A DNA stretch of 64,000 nt, from positions 1-64,000 of the forward strand of contig NZ_RJUF01000018.1 of assembly GCF_024343775.1 (NCBI RefSeq), read 5' to 3'. The stretch is from Lacihabitans soyangensis. GTDB lineage: Bacteria; Bacteroidota; Bacteroidia; Cytophagales; Spirosomataceae. The position numbers and the translations under genes were made by a program. Under the pieces are notes generated by a model. That model was not told where the DNA came from and searched no databases. It worked only from the letters and a program-made list of their open reading frames with translations. Below are positions 61,565 to 64,000 of the stretch, one piece after another (position 1 is the first letter of the stretch; the number at the start of each line of letters is the position of its first letter).

Positions 61565-63010
61565 TTACAAACCTCCTTCTAACCAATCCACCAAAAGCTT
61601 CACGCCATAGCCAGTGGAAGATTTCATAGAACCATATTCTGAATCTCCGAATGCTACCCCCGCAATATCCAGGTGAGCCCAGTTGGTGTGGCCATCAATG
61701 AATTCTTCAAGAAACTTGGCAGCAGTAATGGCTCCAGCAATAGGAGCGGAGGAAAGGTTTTTGATATCCGCCACGTCAGATTTCATCATATCCTTATAAT
61801 CATCCCAAAGTGGCATACGCCATACTTTTTCACCCGTAGTTTGTCCAGAATTTATGAGACTTTGAGCCAAATCGTCGTTGTTACTTAGCAATGCGGCGGC
61901 TGCGTAGCCCAAGGCTTGAATACAATTGCCTGTCAAAGTAGCCAAATCAATCATCACATCTGGTTGATGATTCTTTTTTACATAAGCCAGTGCATCAGCT
62001 AAAACCAATCTCCCTTCTGCATCGGTGTTGATGACCTCGATGGTTTTACCTAAATATGAGCCAATTACATCACCTGGCTTTATGGCCAAGCTATCTATGC
62101 AGTTTTCGGTCAGAGCCACTGCACCCACGATATTTACTTTTAAACCAAGTTTAGCCGCCATGTCCATAGTACCAATTACGGCCGCAGCTCCACCCATGTC
62201 AGACTTCATGTAGTTCATGTTGTCACCTGGTTTTAGCGATACTCCGCCTGTGTCAAAAGTGACTCCCTTGCCTATCAATCCCACTTTTTTGTTGGCTTCA
62301 GGATGTGTATATTCCATAATGACAAACCTTGCAGGATTCTCCACACTACCTTTTGATACCGCCAATAGTGCCTTCAAGCCGAGTTTTTCACATTGTTTTT
62401 CGTCATAAACTTTAACAGCGAAACCTGAGGATTTTCCCATTTTCTCAATTTCCTCCGAAAGCATTTGTGGCGTTTTGTAATTGGCGGGAGAATCCACCAA
62501 CTTCATTATTCTCATTTGAGTTTCCGCCAGCATTTTGCCTTTGGCCAAATCCTTTTCTATGGCTTTTTCAGAAACAAAATTCAACTCAGCATCCTCCGAA
62601 AACCAATCATTTTCCGCTTTTTGGTTGGTTTTTAACATACCCAAATTGTACTGAGCCAAATAAATTCCATTAACGATAGCCTCGGCAAATTCCTCCAAAC
62701 CATCGTGATCCAGCAAAATGCTGATATTGCCGCTCAGTTTGCTTTTGTTATTGTAGAAAAAACTCCTAAAAACTTTAGAAACAGCGGAGGCTTCTCGTTT
62801 TTTACCTAGGCCTAGGAAGTAAATTTTGCTATCTTCAACCGACAAAAGTGTTTCTTTCGCCGAGCCTTTAAAATGGTCCAGAAGTGTCCAATTGTCGAAT
62901 TTTACAGAACTCTGTATTTTTTTTATTGTATCTGCAATTATTTCACTTTCAAAAACCGGTATTATGTATGATTTTGAATTTACTGCACTATTTTGTTTTG
63001 TCGAAATCAT
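61565..63010 (-). CDS. pepA: Leucyl aminopeptidase (M17)
   Basis: A 481-residue two-metal cytosolic aminopeptidase. Motifs are IGKGVTFDTGGVSLKPGDNM with catalytic lysine and metal aspartate, MKSDMGGAAAV, and the signature NTDAEGRLVLADAL. The N-terminal domain (residues 1-170) is the usual regulatory part. It releases N-terminal residues from peptides and recycles amino acids. It is convergent to the SusC/SusD pair and follows the YdjC-type gene on the same strand after 125 bases, probably as a separate unit. Confidence 0.95.
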   Translation of the reverse strand: MISTKQNSAVNSKSYIIPVFESEIIADTIKKIQSSVKFDNWTLLDHFKGSAKETLLSVEDSKIYFLGLGKKREASAVSKVFRSFFYNNKSKLSGNISILLDHDGLEEFAEAIVNGIYLAQYNLGMLKTNQKAENDWFSEDAELNFVSEKAIEKDLAKGKMLAETQMRIMKLVDSPANYKTPQMLSEEIEKMGKSSGFAVKVYDEKQCEKLGLKALLAVSKGSVENPARFVIMEYTHPEANKKVGLIGKGVTFDTGGVSLKPGDNMNYMKSDMGGAAAVIGTMDMAAKLGLKVNIVGAVALTENCIDSLAIKPGDVIGSYLGKTIEVINTDAEGRLVLADALAYVKKNHQPDVMIDLATLTGNCIQALGYAAAALLSNNDDLAQSLINSGQTTGEKVWRMPLWDDYKDMMKSDVADIKNLSSAPIAGAITAAKFLEEFIDGHTNWAHLDIAGVAFGDSEYGSMKSSTGYGVKLLVDWLEGGL

Positions 63011-63135
63011 GTATTTGTTTTTATGAAAAAATTTAAAATTGAATCTTTTTCTTATGTTTTATTTTAGTCGTTAACAAAATAAATTCCGAGTTAATCAGCG
63101 TTATATTTATATCATAGTCATCAGCGTTCCATACC

Positions 63136-63936
63136 TTACTTCACCCCCAAGACCTCTTTATAACTCACCAAACTTATTCCTTTTCTCACCACAGCCTCTT
63201 TAACTTTTTCTGATGTAAAAACAGTGGTAACATCTTGGCGTTCTTTGGCTACGTCTTCGTAGCCGATGTGAGAGATGGCCCTAAGTTCTTCATTGTCAAG
63301 ACCTGGGTGTTCAACAAACACATAGGTTTTGCCTGCTTCTAGTTTGTCCAACATTTTTATAAAGCCTTCTATTCGCTCTTCGGTGGTTTTATTTCTAAAC
63401 TCGTAGCCGGTGTACTGAATGTGCGTAGACCCCGCGTCCACCATTTGAATACCATATTCTTTCCCGATTCTGGCTGTCATTTCTTTCATTTCCTTCGTAA
63501 AAGCCAAGCTACCCATGTGGCCCGAAACATGGCTCAGTCTTGGAATATACTTTTTGGCCATTTCTATTTGTGCCCTTAGTTCCTGTTCTATGTCCTCTAT
63601 TTTCCAGTCGTTGTCCATTACGGCCTGCATGGGGTAGTTTTTGTTGTGAAATAACATCGGATAGAAATACCCGTCTTTATTCCTAAGACTTGGTGCTGCT
63701 GTGAGTGGTCTCCATTTTACATTATCCCATTCACTCGTAATAGCAAAATGCAGTCCTACATCGATTTTTGGATTTTTCTCCAACATTTTCACGGCTTCAG
63801 GAAACCACGGCGAGGGTACAATTATCTCAATAGAAGTCTCGATGCCTTCCACATACGATTTTATAAGTGCCTCGTTGCCCGAATGTGAATACCCCATGTC
63901 ATCACCCCTCACAATTAGTTTTGGTGCGTTGGTCAT
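63136..63936 (-). CDS. ChbG/YdjC-type carbohydrate deacetylase (start may lie beyond the window)
   Basis: YdjC-family protein with metal-site segments VRGDDMGYSHSGNEAL, DVGLHFAITSEWDN and HVSGHMGSLAF. Such enzymes remove acetyl groups from N-acetylated sugars or their oligomers. The ATG at 63936 gives 266 residues. The same frame stays open to the right edge (SPE, preceded by ...AARTLIKAVI), and homologues usually have a signal peptide before PKLIVRGDDMG. The true start could therefore be outside the window and the protein exported. The C-terminal part (FVEHPGLDNEELRAI) is complete. Confidence 0.8.
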   Translation of the reverse strand: MTNAPKLIVRGDDMGYSHSGNEALIKSYVEGIETSIEIIVPSPWFPEAVKMLEKNPKIDVGLHFAITSEWDNVKWRPLTAAPSLRNKDGYFYPMLFHNKNYPMQAVMDNDWKIEDIEQELRAQIEMAKKYIPRLSHVSGHMGSLAFTKEMKEMTARIGKEYGIQMVDAGSTHIQYTGYEFRNKTTEERIEGFIKMLDKLEAGKTYVFVEHPGLDNEELRAISHIGYEDVAKERQDVTTVFTSEKVKEAVVRKGISLVSYKEVLGVK

Positions 63937-64000
63937 CTCCGGACTTATTACTGCTTTTATGAGCGTTCGAGCAGCATTTTTATTGAAAATATTCTGAAAA

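Overview
The window is chromosome of a low-GC member of the Bacteroidota, most likely a Cytophagales-type bacterium. Supporting signs are a SusC/SusD outer-membrane pair, a secreted DUF1080 protein, a beta-helix protein ending in a 3-coathanger-like domain, LytTR two-component systems, DUF3871, the long form of urocanate hydratase, and a TTTG-N20-TAnnTTTG promoter in front of a tRNA gene. Genus cannot be read from the sequence alone.

Layout. 1-3.4 kb: the 3' end of pckA, a 129-bp tandem repeat, a ThuA-family pseudogene with its middle deleted, a membrane-anchored hypothetical protein, a secreted M28 peptidase and a LytTR protein. 3.5-6 kb: a TPR/HisKA_2 sensor kinase overlapping a LytTR response regulator. 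6-10.6 kb: a divergent acyl-CoA (leucine/isovalerate-type) catabolic cluster: carboxyltransferase, acyl-CoA dehydrogenase, HMG-CoA-lyase-like enzyme and a crotonase-fold enzyme. 10.6-12 kb: decayed DNA with a kinase remnant, then a small membrane protein. 12.4-14.1 kb: a sigma-54 response regulator and a stand-alone HPt protein.

14.2-39.5 kb: a 25-kb integrative island inserted in tRNA-Asn(GTT), bounded by an exact 49-bp direct repeat of the 3' part of the tRNA. A 23-bp integrase arm-site-like repeat lies just inside each end. From left to right it carries a tyrosine recombinase, small DNA-binding proteins behind phased TTTTCCC repeats, a RepA-like ATPase, a secreted beta-helix protein and a defence block. 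The defence block is a type I restriction-modification operon (hsdM...hsdS-hsdR) in which four translationally coupled accessory genes, three of them nuclease-like, sit between hsdM and hsdS. It is followed by a Shedu-type nuclease and a two-gene unit of a SEFIR-domain protein and a two-helix membrane protein of phage-abortive-infection type. An XRE regulator with palindromic sites and a recombination-type module (AAA ATPase, DUF3871) close the island. No conjugation, relaxase, capsid or packaging gene was recognised, so it looks like a non-conjugative integrative element or phage-satellite-like island.

39.5-46.2 kb: intact tRNA-Asn, tryptophanase, then a FIST sensor and a 1204-residue hybrid kinase whose HPt domain is clearly related to the stand-alone HPt on the other side of the island. 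The island therefore probably split one phosphorelay locus. 46.7-54.3 kb: arginase and a histidine-utilisation operon (marR-hutH-hutU-hutI-hutG), with a 26-bp perfect palindrome at the operon start. 54.3-64 kb: a GDPD-like secreted protein, a DUF1080 protein, a membrane protein, a SusC/SusD pair, leucyl aminopeptidase and a ChbG/YdjC-type deacetylase that runs open to the window edge.

The best candidates for undescribed biology are the four-gene cassette embedded in the type I RM operon and the SEFIR plus membrane-protein pair. All function calls were made by eye from motifs, and no database search was run.
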